From assembly GCF_016756495.1 (NCBI RefSeq), contig NZ_AP023243.1, positions 2,360,501 to 2,424,500 on the forward strand: 64,000 nt of DNA, read 5' to 3'. This DNA comes from Mesorhizobium sp. 113-3-3 (lineage in GTDB: Bacteria; Pseudomonadota; Alphaproteobacteria; Rhizobiales; Rhizobiaceae). The notes under the pieces are model-generated. The model saw only the letters and a list, made by a program, of their open reading frames with translations. It was not told the DNA's origin and ran no database searches. Below, one piece after another: positions 52,593-61,451 of the stretch. Each line of letters begins with the position of its first letter. Within the stretch, counting starts at the first letter, position 1. The position numbers were made by a program, and so were the translations under genes.

Positions 52593-54215
52593 ATGGCTGA
52601 CGAACGGAAGGGGTTTCGCCTGTCGCGCCGGCTGGTGCTCGGCGCGGCCGTGGTCGGCGGCGCGGTGTTGTGGGGCAGCACCACAATGGCGCGGCTGGCG
52701 CGCGGGCCTTCAGGGCCGAAGAATGCCGGACGCATCGCCGACATCGATGGCATTGCCCTGCCGCTGAAGCCGATTGCCACTCCGCCGGCCTTTGACCCTT
52801 CGCTGCCCTGGTCGGCCAAAGGCGGCGACATCAACGATGCCAGCGGCTTGTCGCGGACGCCGGTCTATGGCGTGGTCGAGGTCAGCGAGGAGGACCATAT
52901 CGCCAGGGCGTTGGCCTTCGCCCGCGCCAACGGGTTGAAAGTGTCGCTGGCGGCCATCCGCCATTCGATGGGCGGCCATGCCTTCGACGACAATGCGCTG
53001 GTGCTCGATCTCAAGAAATTCAACAAGGTCAGCGTCGACGCTACGGCCAGGACCATGACGCTGCAGCCCGGCGCGCGCTGGCATGACATCCAGAACATGT
53101 TGCATCCGCGCTTTGCGGTGAAAGCGATGCAGTCGACCGACATCTTCTCCGTAGGCGGCTCGCTGTCGGTCAACGCGCATGGCATGGACCACCAGGCGGG
53201 TTCGGTTGCCGGCTCGATCCGCTCGATGCGGGTGATGCTGGCCGACGGGTCGGTGACGACCTGCTCGGGTACGGAGAACAGCGAGCTGTTCCGCCACGTC
53301 GTCGGCGGTTACGGCCTGTTCGGCGTGGTGCTGGAGGCAACGCTCGACATCGTCGACAACGCCGTTTACCGCACCTCGCGCGAGATCATCAAATCGGACG
53401 ATTTCCCAAAATTCTTCGCCGAGGTGCTGGAGCCGAACAAGGATATCGGCCTGTTCTACGGCCATCTGTCGACGGCGCCGGGCAATTTCCTCGAGGACAT
53501 GATCGTCTACCGCTACGACAAGGTGGCCGAACAGCCGCCGGCCGACCAGCCTGATATCGGCGAGCCGGGCTCGGTCGGGCTGAAGCGGGTGATCATCAAC
53601 CTGGCGAAATGGGGCAGCCTGTTCCAGGAGCTGAAGTGGTTCACCGAAAAGACGCTGGAGCCGAAATTCGAGAGCTGCACGGTGGCGCGCACGACGGCGA
53701 TGGCGCAAGGCGAGGCCTGCCTCGTCACCCGCAACAACCCGATGCACGATTCGGTGCCGTATCTGTTCAACGACCTCATGGACGAGACAGACATACTGCA
53801 CGAATATTTTATTCCACGCGGTGCGTATAATCCATTCATCACGGAGGCTCGCGAGATCCTGCGCAACCAGTCGCTGCCGGTGCTCAATGCCTCGGTGCGC
53901 ATCGTCCACAAGGAGGATGTGGCGCTGACCTACGCGCCGGAGCCGGCCTATTCGCTGGTGCTCTACATCAACCAGCCGACCGATGCCGACGGCAATGCGA
54001 GGATGCGGGCGCTGACACGGGCGCTGATCGACGTGACGATCAAGCATGGCGGGCGCTTCTTCCTGCCCTACCAGCTGCATTATACGGCCAAGGAGTTGCT
54101 GGCCTCCTATCCTGAGCTGCCGGCCTTCCTGGCGGCGAAACGGCACTATGACCCGACGGAACTGTTTTCCTCGACCTTCTACCGTGCCATCAAGGCGCTG
54201 AGCGGGGTTGCGTAG
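52593..54215 (+). CDS. FAD-binding oxidoreductase (FAD_binding_4) with Tat-like signal
   Basis: 540 residues. N-terminus FRLSRRLVLGAAVVGGAVLWGS is a twin-arginine signal/anchor. FAD domain of the PCMH type: AIRHSMGGHAFDDNALVLDLKKFNKVSVD, TLQPGARWHDIQ, IFSVGGSLSVNAHGMDHQAGSVAGSIRSMRVMLADG, YGLFGVVLEATLDIVD. The C-terminal half carries the oxidase cap. Relatives include aldonolactone oxidases and vanillyl-alcohol-type oxidases; the substrate cannot be named. Monocistronic. Confidence 0.88.
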   Translation: MADERKGFRLSRRLVLGAAVVGGAVLWGSTTMARLARGPSGPKNAGRIADIDGIALPLKPIATPPAFDPSLPWSAKGGDINDASGLSRTPVYGVVEVSEEDHIARALAFARANGLKVSLAAIRHSMGGHAFDDNALVLDLKKFNKVSVDATARTMTLQPGARWHDIQNMLHPRFAVKAMQSTDIFSVGGSLSVNAHGMDHQAGSVAGSIRSMRVMLADGSVTTCSGTENSELFRHVVGGYGLFGVVLEATLDIVDNAVYRTSREIIKSDDFPKFFAEVLEPNKDIGLFYGHLSTAPGNFLEDMIVYRYDKVAEQPPADQPDIGEPGSVGLKRVIINLAKWGSLFQELKWFTEKTLEPKFESCTVARTTAMAQGEACLVTRNNPMHDSVPYLFNDLMDETDILHEYFIPRGAYNPFITEAREILRNQSLPVLNASVRIVHKEDVALTYAPEPAYSLVLYINQPTDADGNARMRALTRALIDVTIKHGGRFFLPYQLHYTAKELLASYPELPAFLAAKRHYDPTELFSSTFYRAIKALSGVA

Positions 54216-54220
54216 GAAGT

Positions 54221-54262
54221 AGTTCCAGGAAAAGTGTGAAGCGGTTTTCCGTCCGGAACTGC
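54221..54262. repeat. Dispersed palindromic repeat, second copy of the AATTCCAGG unit
   Basis: AGTTCCAGGAAAAGTGTGAA then GCGGTTTTCCGTCCGGAACT. On the opposite strand it matches 6688-6732 nearly base for base, with arms AGTTCC/GGAACT. It lies between the oxidoreductase stop and the next start. Confidence 0.85.
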
Positions 54263-54289
54263 TCAGGAATAGAGCAGGAGAACAAATCG

Positions 54290-54913
54290 ATGCGGATGGT
54301 ATCGGCGGCGGCCCTCACACTCATTGCGCTGTGCGCTGGACCGGCTGCGGCCGAGGACCTCAAGGCGTTCAAATTGACCATCGACGGCGTGGCGGTCGAT
54401 ATCGATCCCGGTGATAGCACGACCATTACGCTGCCCGGCGGCAAGCAGAGCAAGGTCACGCTCGAGCGCAACGACTTCGCCACCTTCTCCGGCGACAGCT
54501 TCTCCTTCGTCCATCCGAGCGGCATTTCGGTGACCAAGACCGATCTCGGCGAGAGCATCAGGCAATATCTGATGGCTTCGGCGCTCGGCACGATCGTCGT
54601 CGTGCAGGAATATGGCAAGATGAACCCGGTGTCGCTCAACCAGCTTATGCTGCAGGAGATGACCAGGGAATCGGTGCAGGCCGGAGCGGAACTGACGCAG
54701 CAGCCGACGACGCGCAAGCTCGCCGACGGCAAGGAACTGACCGGCATTCGCGCCGAGGTGAAGACGCGCACCGAGACCGCGTATTTCGAGATCGTCGGCT
54801 ATGGTCTCGCCGATCAGGGACTGTTGTTCGTCACGCGCGTCGGCAGCGGGGACCTGGCCACCGAGCAGCCGCTGATCGACAAGTTCTGGGAGAGCCTGAA
54901 GCTCAAGATGTAA
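54290..54913 (+). CDS. Exported protein of unknown function
   Basis: 207 residues from ATG 54290 (GGAG upstream). Signal peptide MRMVSAAALTLIALCAGPAAAED. Mature part is a mixed alpha/beta protein: FKLTIDGVAVDIDPGDSTTITLPGGKQSKVTLERNDFATFSGDSFSFVHPSGISVTKTDLGESI, ending ATEQPLIDKFWESLKLKM. No family recognised. Convergent with the next gene, 5 bp apart. Confidence 0.75.
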   Translation: MRMVSAAALTLIALCAGPAAAEDLKAFKLTIDGVAVDIDPGDSTTITLPGGKQSKVTLERNDFATFSGDSFSFVHPSGISVTKTDLGESIRQYLMASALGTIVVVQEYGKMNPVSLNQLMLQEMTRESVQAGAELTQQPTTRKLADGKELTGIRAEVKTRTETAYFEIVGYGLADQGLLFVTRVGSGDLATEQPLIDKFWESLKLKM

Positions 54914-54918
54914 GAGGA

Positions 54919-55440
54919 CTACAGTCCCGTCGGCATCAGGCCAGCCAGCCAGTTCACGGAGCGTTTGGCCGCATCGGCGGTCGCGGAAGCCGCGCGGCCA
55001 AGGTCGGTCTTGACCACGGCATAGCCGTTCTTGGTGCGGTAGAGCACGCCGGTCCCGCCGTCGACCACCTGTTCGTAGGCGACGGGCCGGGCGGCGTCCG
55101 CGTCGACGGTCGTCGTCGGCGAGCCGACAGGCACGCTCGGCCGATGGCTCAGTTCCGGCGGCAGCGGGCTTTGCGTCCGCACGACCCTGCTGGCGGGGTT
55201 CAGTTCCGGGCGGGATGCGGTGGCGGCCAGCTGCGAGGAGGATGACGAACCCTTGGTGCGGCAGATGCCGGACACCAGCGGATAGTTGAAATTGCGCTGG
55301 TGCAGAATCTGGCTTTTCATCGCGGCTTCGCATTCGGCGATGGTCGACCACTTGGCCGGCGTCTCGCCGATATATTCGCACAGCTTTGCGTCGCAGTCGC
55401 AGCCGACAATGGTCATGGCGACAAGGGCGGTCTTGATCAC
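54919..55440 (-). CDS. Putative exported/lipoprotein of unknown function
   Basis: 173 residues from GTG 55440 (AAGGGA ribosome site). Short hydrophobic N-terminus with a possible lipobox (MTIVGC). A Cys-containing core follows (CDCDAKLCEYIGETPAKWSTIAECEAAMKSQIL... GICRTKG), then a Ser/Pro-rich linker and a C-terminal VLYRTKNGYAVVKTDLGRAASATADAAKRSVNWLAG. Predicted envelope protein; family not recognised. Confidence 0.65.
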   Translation of the reverse strand: MIKTALVAMTIVGCDCDAKLCEYIGETPAKWSTIAECEAAMKSQILHQRNFNYPLVSGICRTKGSSSSSQLAATASRPELNPASRVVRTQSPLPPELSHRPSVPVGSPTTTVDADAARPVAYEQVVDGGTGVLYRTKNGYAVVKTDLGRAASATADAAKRSVNWLAGLMPTGL

Positions 55441-55603
55441 GGTCTTGTCCCTTCGAGATGCCCCCCGGCAGCCCATTCAGGTGCATGTCGCCCGTCAGGC
55501 AACATGCACCACTCCATCGCGCGCGAACAAGGCGGGATTTGGCCGCGATTGTGGAATGAGCATGGCGGTGCGCCTGATCTTTGCCGGGCGTGGCCGAAAG
55601 GCC

Positions 55604-56734
55604 TCAATAGTCGTAGACGTGTTCGAGCCTGGCGCCTGCCTTCATCAGTGAGGGCAGCACCAGATGCAGCTTGCGTACGGCAACGACCATGCCGGTGCGG
55701 CGCGTCGAAGGATCGGCCGGCAGCGGATAGCTGAACAGGATGTGCATGCCTTCGGGAACGGCGATCGAGTCGGTCGACAGCATGGTCACCATGATCTCGT
55801 CATTGCCGCCGATCTCGACGAAGGAGACGCCCTTGTCGATCAGCCGTGGGATCATGTCGGTGAAGACCTGATAGCGCCTGGTGACGAAGACTGTGCCATC
55901 GGCGCCCATGTCGCGTTCCAGCAAAGTGTCGGGCTCGTTGCGGGTGGCTTCGCCGACCGGGCCCTTGGCCCAGACATGGACGTCGAGGAAGGCCGGGTCG
56001 GAGGTCGCGGCGAGCGCCTTTTTGATCAGGTCGGCATAGCCCTGCTTGATGGTGTCGGCGAGACCGAAGGCGAGCTTGCGTTCGCTGGTGCGGACGGAGC
56101 TGTCTCCCGGCGCCGGCTGGACGGCAAACAGGCCGGCGCGTTTTTCGGCATAGGGGAACTGATACCACGGCACTTGGTCCAGAAATCCTGCGTACTCGGC
56201 CGCCACCTTGGCCTGATAGATGTCGGCGGCGGTGCGCTTGGCCGATGTCGCCTCGGTGACGCGGCCGACCGTGTTTTCATAGGCCCATTGCAAGATGTGC
56301 TCGATCGAGTGGCTGGTGCCGATGATGACCAGCATCTGGTGGTTGGCATAGTTGAACTTGTAGGGGGAACTGGCGCGGATCACCGTGGCGTAATCCTGCC
56401 AGAAGCGGCCGACATAGGACCAGTAGGGAAAGCCGCTCGGCTGGTCCTTGGCGACGAAGCCGGCATATTCGCGCGCGGCGTAGACGATCGCCCATTCGGG
56501 GTAGGTGAGGAAGGTCGATTCCTCCGGTCTTTGGTAGCCGGGAATTTCGGCGCGGACCTTGTCGGCCAGCGCCTTGGGCGGGGCGCCATCGGCAATGCCG
56601 GGCAGCGGCGTCTTGTCGAGCGACGGCGTCGTCAGGAAGCCGTAGCTCAGCCCGACGACCGGGATGAGGATGATGATGACGATCAGCCAGACGATCGTCT
56701 TGATGAGGCGCTTCAGCCAGCGGAACAGGAACAT
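55604..56734 (-). CDS. Single-pass membrane protein of unknown function
   Basis: 376 residues. One N-terminal membrane helix (WLIVIIILIPVVGLSYGFL, about 16-35), then a large periplasmic domain: TFLTYPEWAIVYAAREYAGFVAKDQPSGFPYWSYVGRFWQDYATVI, the repeated GTSHSIEHILQWAYENTVGR, and VTRRYQVFTDMIPRLIDKGVSFVEIGGNDEIMVTML. The WxxVY/Trp-Tyr-rich 'YPEW.IVY' region appears conserved, but I recognise no family. Lies 6 bp after the membrane gene at 56741-57175, so the two are an operon. Confidence 0.72.
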   Translation of the reverse strand: MFLFRWLKRLIKTIVWLIVIIILIPVVGLSYGFLTTPSLDKTPLPGIADGAPPKALADKVRAEIPGYQRPEESTFLTYPEWAIVYAAREYAGFVAKDQPSGFPYWSYVGRFWQDYATVIRASSPYKFNYANHQMLVIIGTSHSIEHILQWAYENTVGRVTEATSAKRTAADIYQAKVAAEYAGFLDQVPWYQFPYAEKRAGLFAVQPAPGDSSVRTSERKLAFGLADTIKQGYADLIKKALAATSDPAFLDVHVWAKGPVGEATRNEPDTLLERDMGADGTVFVTRRYQVFTDMIPRLIDKGVSFVEIGGNDEIMVTMLSTDSIAVPEGMHILFSYPLPADPSTRRTGMVVAVRKLHLVLPSLMKAGARLEHVYDY

Positions 56735-56740
56735 GGCCGG

Positions 56741-57175
56741 TCAGGCCGTGGCGAAGTGGTCGTGTATGCGCTTCGACAGCCAGAAGCCGACATAGACGGC
56801 GAAGCCGCCAATGACGAGATGCGGCAGGTTGGCGAAGAAGCGGGTGGGGAACTCGATGTCGTTGAGGGAGCGGAAACCGTTGATGAAGATGCCGGCATCG
56901 AGGCAGCCGGAGCCGGTTACCAGCCCGAGCACGCCGTCGAACAGGTAGACCGAGCCGAACAGCTTGAAATAGAACACCGCCTGGCGGTGCGAGATAAAGG
57001 CGGCGGCCAGCGCCCAGACGCCGGAGAAGGCGTGCAGCAGGTCGTCGTACCATTGCAGCGAGAACAGCCCGAACAGATTGCCGTTGGCATCGTTGAACGC
57101 CGGTATGTAACCGATGGCGACCACGGCGAAGAACAGGAAAGCGTAGGCAACGGCCAGCTTCTGGATGAGCGTCAT
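56741..57175 (-). CDS. Four-helix membrane protein (DUF4383-like)
   Basis: 144 residues with about four membrane helices: MTLIQKLAVAYAFLFFAVVAIGYIPAF, LHAFSGVWALAAAFISHRQAVFYFKLFGSVYLFDGVLGLVTG, and FANLPHLVIGGFAVYVGFWLSKRIHDHF. The layout (PxFN..GNLFG.F..., LHxxxGxWALxA) fits DUF4383-type small membrane proteins. First gene of the pair with 55604; probably acts with it. Confidence 0.72.
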   Translation of the reverse strand: MTLIQKLAVAYAFLFFAVVAIGYIPAFNDANGNLFGLFSLQWYDDLLHAFSGVWALAAAFISHRQAVFYFKLFGSVYLFDGVLGLVTGSGCLDAGIFINGFRSLNDIEFPTRFFANLPHLVIGGFAVYVGFWLSKRIHDHFATA

Positions 57176-57962
57176 GAAGTATCCCCCTTCAAGAAGTCCA
57201 TTCGCTAACGCACCCCGCCGGTCGCCTGACGCGGGTTTCTGCGCTTCCGATGCTCACGGACCCAAATGTCCGCTGCGCTTCGGTTCTCGAAACCCACGCC
57301 ATGCACCTCGGCAGAGCGCGTTATCAAACGGACTCCGACGTCGAACGTTAGCTGATTTTGCCGCCGGTTGCAGCCCCAAGCGGAAACACCGTAAAAATTG
57401 TGCGGGATGGAGAAACGACAGTCGGCGCCGGGATTTCTCCCAGCGCCTCCCTGTCAGATCAGGACACGGTCGCGGCAGCAACTTCCGCAAAGTCGTCGCG
57501 CCATGCCGGCCTTGATTTTGACGGTCCTGCCAGCCACCACCCCAAGGCAGTGTCCGTTCCAGACCACGCTGGTCTTGGCCCTTGCGGGCTTTGCCCTGCG
57601 TGCCATCGAAGGTTTTTGCCGTCCTTCATGGCAGCATCGGTCCGCCGTCGGCGTTGGCACGCTTTCCGCGGCCCCGTATGTCTCGGCTACCGTCCCTCGA
57701 AACAGGCAAGCCTGCTCTCGCTCCGGGCCGTACGGGCCTCAGGAAATCCGCCTTTCACTTTCGCCTTTCGGCTTGGCGATCAGTGGCCGCCTGAGATGGG
57801 TTTAACGTACGCCGGGTAAGGGCTTTCGGGAATGGCCAGAGGCCTGTGGATAGCGGGATTATCGGGGACCGTTTGGCGAGTGAAGGCACGGCCCACGATG
57901 TTGAGCCTTGAGACAGAAGCTGCCGAGCGGTGATCCAAATTTCTATCGCGGGACCGGCGCCA
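57176..57962. other. 787-bp interval without a supported gene
   Basis: Contains the palindromic repeat at 57234-57294. The remaining 600 bp have open frames on both strands, but none has a ribosome site, a recognisable product or gene-like codon use. I considered a decayed gene or an RNA gene (tmRNA, RNase P) and saw no supporting signature. Confidence 0.5.
57234..57294. repeat. Palindromic repeat element (GCGCTTCCG type), copy 2
   Basis: Arms GGGTTTCT/CGAAACCC with central hairpin CGGACCCAAATGTCCG and the motif TGCGCTTCCGATGCTCACGG. Same organisation as the core of 47312-47430. Confidence 0.75.
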
Positions 57963-58331
57963 TCACGTTTTCGAAGTCATCACCTTCTGAACGATCTTCC
58001 AGGTTCCGTTGACCTTCAGGCATGACAGGAGGTCCGTGAAGTGGCGTGGCGGTACCCGCAACCTCACCTTCAGGAGCGCGAGGTCTCTTTCGACGTCAAG
58101 TGACAGGATTTCGTCGTCACGCTCCGCGCCTTGCAGTTTTGGAGCCTTTGCGTTGCGGACGGCTGCCAGCCACATCGCAATTGGCGTCACGCCCACGTCG
58201 CCGTCGTCGGCGACCTTCGTCACAGAGCTCGAGGGATGAAATATGGATGCAAATTTCTCGGCATCCATTTCATAGGCGGCGTCAAAATAGGTCTCCGCCA
58301 AGGTGCGCAAAGCGCGAAAATCGGTATCCAT
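57963..58331 (-). CDS. NTF2-like (lumazine-binding/SnoaL-type) family protein
   Basis: 122 residues from ATG 58331 behind GAGGTG. Cone-shaped alpha+beta fold: MDTDFRALRTLAETYFDAAYEMDAEKFASIFHPSSSVTKV, then LDVERDLALLKVRLRVPPRHFTDLLSCLKVNGTWKIVQKVMTSKT. Such proteins are putative lumazine-binding or polyketide-cyclase-like enzymes; function not defined. Divergent from the LysR gene at 58496, which probably regulates it. Confidence 0.85.
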   Translation of the reverse strand: MDTDFRALRTLAETYFDAAYEMDAEKFASIFHPSSSVTKVADDGDVGVTPIAMWLAAVRNAKAPKLQGAERDDEILSLDVERDLALLKVRLRVPPRHFTDLLSCLKVNGTWKIVQKVMTSKT

Positions 58332-58495
58332 AGTCACCTCGTTGTTACGTCCGACCATTCCATGCACGCCGTGATCACGTGGCGAGCACCAGGCAAGCCG
58401 GAGACGTCTCGACTTTCTTTCGATCAAACCTAGGACAAAGGGACTTATGAGGATAGCTATGCTGCCCGGGATGGAGTCATGAGCGAGAATCATAA

Positions 58496-59374
58496 ATGGG
58501 AAATGAGCTGAATGAACTCGCGACGTTTGCGGTCGTCGCCGATGAGCGGAGCTTTACACGTGCTGCCGCGAAGCTGGGCATCTCGCAATCCGCGCTGAGC
58601 CACACGATCCGGAAACTTGAGCAGCGCCTCGAACTCAAGCTTCTTGCCCGTACGACCAAGAGTGTAGCGCCAACCGCCGCGGGCGCGGCTCTTTTGCAGG
58701 ACCTGTCTCCAGCGCTTGAGCAGATTACGCGTGCGCTGGACAAAGCCCGAAGTGTCCAGCGCCGACCTGCCGGACGCCTTAGAATCGTAATGTCGCGGTC
58801 GGCCGCGGTGATGGTGTTGTTGCCGAGGCTCACGGCATTCGCCGAGGCTTACCCCGACATCGTTCTCGACGTGGTCACCGTCACTGGTCCCGTAGACATC
58901 GTCGCGGGCGAATTCGATGCGGGTATTCAACTCGGCGAGTACATCCAAAAGGATATGATTGCGGTGCGCGTCACGCGGGACCTGCGTTTGGCGGTGGTGG
59001 GATCGCCCGGCTATTTTGCGTCACGAAGCATCCCTCAAAAGCCCAAGGATCTGAATGATCATCGATGTCTGAACCTGCGTCTCCCGAGCGGTCCGTACCG
59101 GTGGCAGTTCGAGCAGGGACGCAAGACGGCTACAGTCGGTGTGAACGGCCCGCTGATAATCGACGATACCAATTTGGTGATTCAGGCGGCGCTCACCGGA
59201 GCCGGCCTTGGGCTCGCCTATGAAGAACAGGTTGCCGAGCATATCGCCGAGCACCGCCTCATCCGGGTGCTGGAGAACTGGACGCCGCCTATTCCCGGCT
59301 TCTTCATGTATTACCCCAGCCGCCAGCATCAGCCCGCTGCATTGACTGCGCTGGTAAGCGCGCTGCGATGCTGA
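58496..59374 (+). CDS. LysR family transcriptional regulator
   Basis: 292 residues. Winged helix LNELATFAVVADERSFTRAAAKLGISQSALSHTIRKLEQRLELKLLARTTKSVAPTAAG, then effector domain with AEAYPDIVLDVVTV and a C-terminal FFMYYPSRQHQPAALTALVSALR; resembles the large group controlling oxidoreductase and efflux genes. Divergent from the NTF2-like gene with 164 bp between, its likely target. Confidence 0.92.
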   Translation: MGNELNELATFAVVADERSFTRAAAKLGISQSALSHTIRKLEQRLELKLLARTTKSVAPTAAGAALLQDLSPALEQITRALDKARSVQRRPAGRLRIVMSRSAAVMVLLPRLTAFAEAYPDIVLDVVTVTGPVDIVAGEFDAGIQLGEYIQKDMIAVRVTRDLRLAVVGSPGYFASRSIPQKPKDLNDHRCLNLRLPSGPYRWQFEQGRKTATVGVNGPLIIDDTNLVIQAALTGAGLGLAYEEQVAEHIAEHRLIRVLENWTPPIPGFFMYYPSRQHQPAALTALVSALRC

Positions 59375-59501
59375 AAGGGCGGTAGGCGGCGACCGGTATT
59401 TCGACGTTCGGACCGACACCGCCCCTTGCCCAGCCGGCGGGCGCGGGCTTCAATGCCGGCAAACGAACGGACATGGGTCCGGCGCCGGGGAGGGCGAGTA
59501 A

Positions 59502-60440
59502 TTGAAAGTCGGGGTGGTTCTCAATCCGATAGCCGGTGGCGGCCGGCTGAAACGGCATTGGCCTGAAGTCGCAGCCTCACTGAAAAAACACTTCGGCGAT
59601 TTCGAACTGCGCGAGACGCAGGCCGAGGGCGACGCCGAACGGTTGGCCATCGACCTCGCGGCCAGTGGTTTCGATCTGGTGATCGCCGCCGGCGGCGATG
59701 GCACCGCGAGCGAAGTGGCAGATGGGCTGCTGCAGGCATTCCAAGAGAGTGGCAGGACGACCGAGCTTGGCCTGCTTCCTTGCGGCACCGGCATCGATTT
59801 CGCGCGCGGGCTCGGCCTGCCGAAAGCGGTGGATGCGACCCTGAAGCGGATCGCCGGGGCAGAGGGACGCAAGGTCGATGCCGGCCGCATCTGCTACATC
59901 GACGACCATGGCGCTCTGGCCAGCCGCCACTTCATCAACATCGCCAGCCTTGGCCTGTCGGGCGCCACCGACCGCGCCGTCAACGCCGACAAACGCAAGG
60001 GCAAGATGTCGGCCAAGGCGCTGTTCCTGTGGCGCACCGTGGTCGAGTTCATCCGCTACCGCTTCCAGGACGTGCGGATCACCGTCGACGACGGCGCACC
60101 GGTCGAGGCGCGCATGGCGCTGGTGGCGGTGGCCAACGGCAAGTTCTTCGGCGGCGGCATGATGATCGCGCCCGACGCCGAACTGACCGACGGAGAGTTC
60201 GACATCGTCATCCTGCGAGCGGCGGGCAAGCTGAAGCTGATCTGGGACATCCGCCTGCTCTATGGCGGCCGGCACCGCAACCATCCGGCAATCACCATCC
60301 TGCGCGGCAAGAAAGTGGTTGTCGAACCGCTCGGCGATGTGGAAAGGAACGGCGCGCTGGTCGACATTGACGGTGAGTCGCCCGGACGCATACCGGCAAC
60401 CTTCGAGATCCTGCCCGGCGCGCTGACGCTCAGATATTGA
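59502..60440 (+). CDS. Diacylglycerol/lipid kinase family protein (YegS-like)
   Basis: 312 residues from TTG 59502, ribosome site GGGGAGGG. DAGK catalytic domain: VVLNPIAGGGRLKRH, VIAAGGDGTASEVADGLLQAF (nucleotide/Mg loop GGDGT) and LGLLPCGTGIDFARGLGLP; the usual GTGNDFA has Ile in place of Asn here. The C-terminal beta domain includes VANGKFFGGGMMIAPDAELTDGEFDIVIL. Phosphorylates diacylglycerol or another lipid; cytosolic/membrane-associated. Confidence 0.9.
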   Translation: MKVGVVLNPIAGGGRLKRHWPEVAASLKKHFGDFELRETQAEGDAERLAIDLAASGFDLVIAAGGDGTASEVADGLLQAFQESGRTTELGLLPCGTGIDFARGLGLPKAVDATLKRIAGAEGRKVDAGRICYIDDHGALASRHFINIASLGLSGATDRAVNADKRKGKMSAKALFLWRTVVEFIRYRFQDVRITVDDGAPVEARMALVAVANGKFFGGGMMIAPDAELTDGEFDIVILRAAGKLKLIWDIRLLYGGRHRNHPAITILRGKKVVVEPLGDVERNGALVDIDGESPGRIPATFEILPGALTLRY

Positions 60441-60533
60441 ATCAAGGCGTTGCCAGATTGATTCAAGTCGTTCCGAAACTGAATCCGGCTATCGATTCAA
60501 GCAAATGAAATTGCTTGGTTTTCCGCTCGCTGG

Positions 60534-61451
60534 TCAGATTTCCAGTTTGGCCGGGAAGCCTGGCGCGCGCAGGTCGGTGCCGACGGCATCTTCCAGCAGC
60601 TTGACGATCTGGGTCGACCAGGCGCCGCCGCCATAGGCCGCCTTGCCTTGCTCGAAAATCGCGTTGACGCGCGATGCCAGCTCCAGCGGCACGCCGAAAT
60701 CCTTGCCCATGCCCAAGGCAAAACCGAGGTCCTTCAGCGCCAGATCCATGGTGAAGCCGATGTCATAGGAGCCGTTGAGGACGAGCTGGCTTTCGGTCTC
60801 GTGGACGAAGCTGTTGCCGGAGGAGGCAACGATGGCGTGATAGGATTGGGCAAGGTCGAGCCCTCCCTGCTTGGCCAGCATCAGCGCCTCGCCGGCGGCG
60901 ACGAGATGGATGAAGGCCAGCATGTTGGTGATGACCTTGATCACCGCCGCCGAACCAATCGGCCCCATCAGGAACGATTTTGCGCACATCGCTTCGATGG
61001 CCGCGCGATGGCGTTCGTAAAGCGCGGCATCGCCGCCGACCAGCGCGGTGATTTTGCCGACCGCCGCGAGATGCACGCCGCCGGTGACAGGGCACTCCAA
61101 TGTCTCGACCCCTTGGGCCGACGCGAGGCCCGCAAGCCGCACGATCTCGTCACGGCCATTGGTCGACATCTCGATCCAGGTGCCGCCCTTGGGCAGGCCC
61201 TCGAGCAACCCGCCGGGCCCCGCAAGCACCGCCTCGCTGACCTTGGGCGAGGGCAGGCAGGTTATGGCATTGCCCGCGCGGGTGGCGGCCTCGGCCGGGC
61301 TGTTTGCAGCGGTGGCGCCGAGCGCGACGAGGCGCGCGACGGCAGCCGGGTCGCGGTCGAAGACGGTGACGGCAAAACCGTTGCGGATCAGGCTGGCGGC
61401 AAGGTTGCCGCCGAGATGGCCGAGGCCGATGAAGGCGTAGCGTTCTCTCAC
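60534..61451 (-). CDS. Beta-hydroxyacid dehydrogenase (3-hydroxyisobutyrate dehydrogenase family)
   Basis: 305 residues from GTG 61451, which overlaps the stop of the upstream dehydratase gene by 4 nt (GTGA). Rossmann motif FIGLGHLGGNLA, LPSPKVSEAVL, the substrate motif ECPVTGGVHLAAVG, and the catalytic-lysine helix GSAAVIKVITNMLAF; C-terminal helical half. NAD(P)-dependent oxidation of a 3-hydroxyacid or reduction of tartronate semialdehyde. Third gene of the GMC-dehydratase-dehydrogenase operon. Confidence 0.9.
   Translation of the reverse strand: MRERYAFIGLGHLGGNLAASLIRNGFAVTVFDRDPAAVARLVALGATAANSPAEAATRAGNAITCLPSPKVSEAVLAGPGGLLEGLPKGGTWIEMSTNGRDEIVRLAGLASAQGVETLECPVTGGVHLAAVGKITALVGGDAALYERHRAAIEAMCAKSFLMGPIGSAAVIKVITNMLAFIHLVAAGEALMLAKQGGLDLAQSYHAIVASSGNSFVHETESQLVLNGSYDIGFTMDLALKDLGFALGMGKDFGVPLELASRVNAIFEQGKAAYGGGAWSTQIVKLLEDAVGTDLRAPGFPAKLEI

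Noticed and set aside
57300..57960. tmRNA, RNase P RNA or another structural RNA in the large gap
   Set aside because: No tag-peptide codons, no recognisable conserved RNase P core and no CCA-ended tRNA-like domain were seen.
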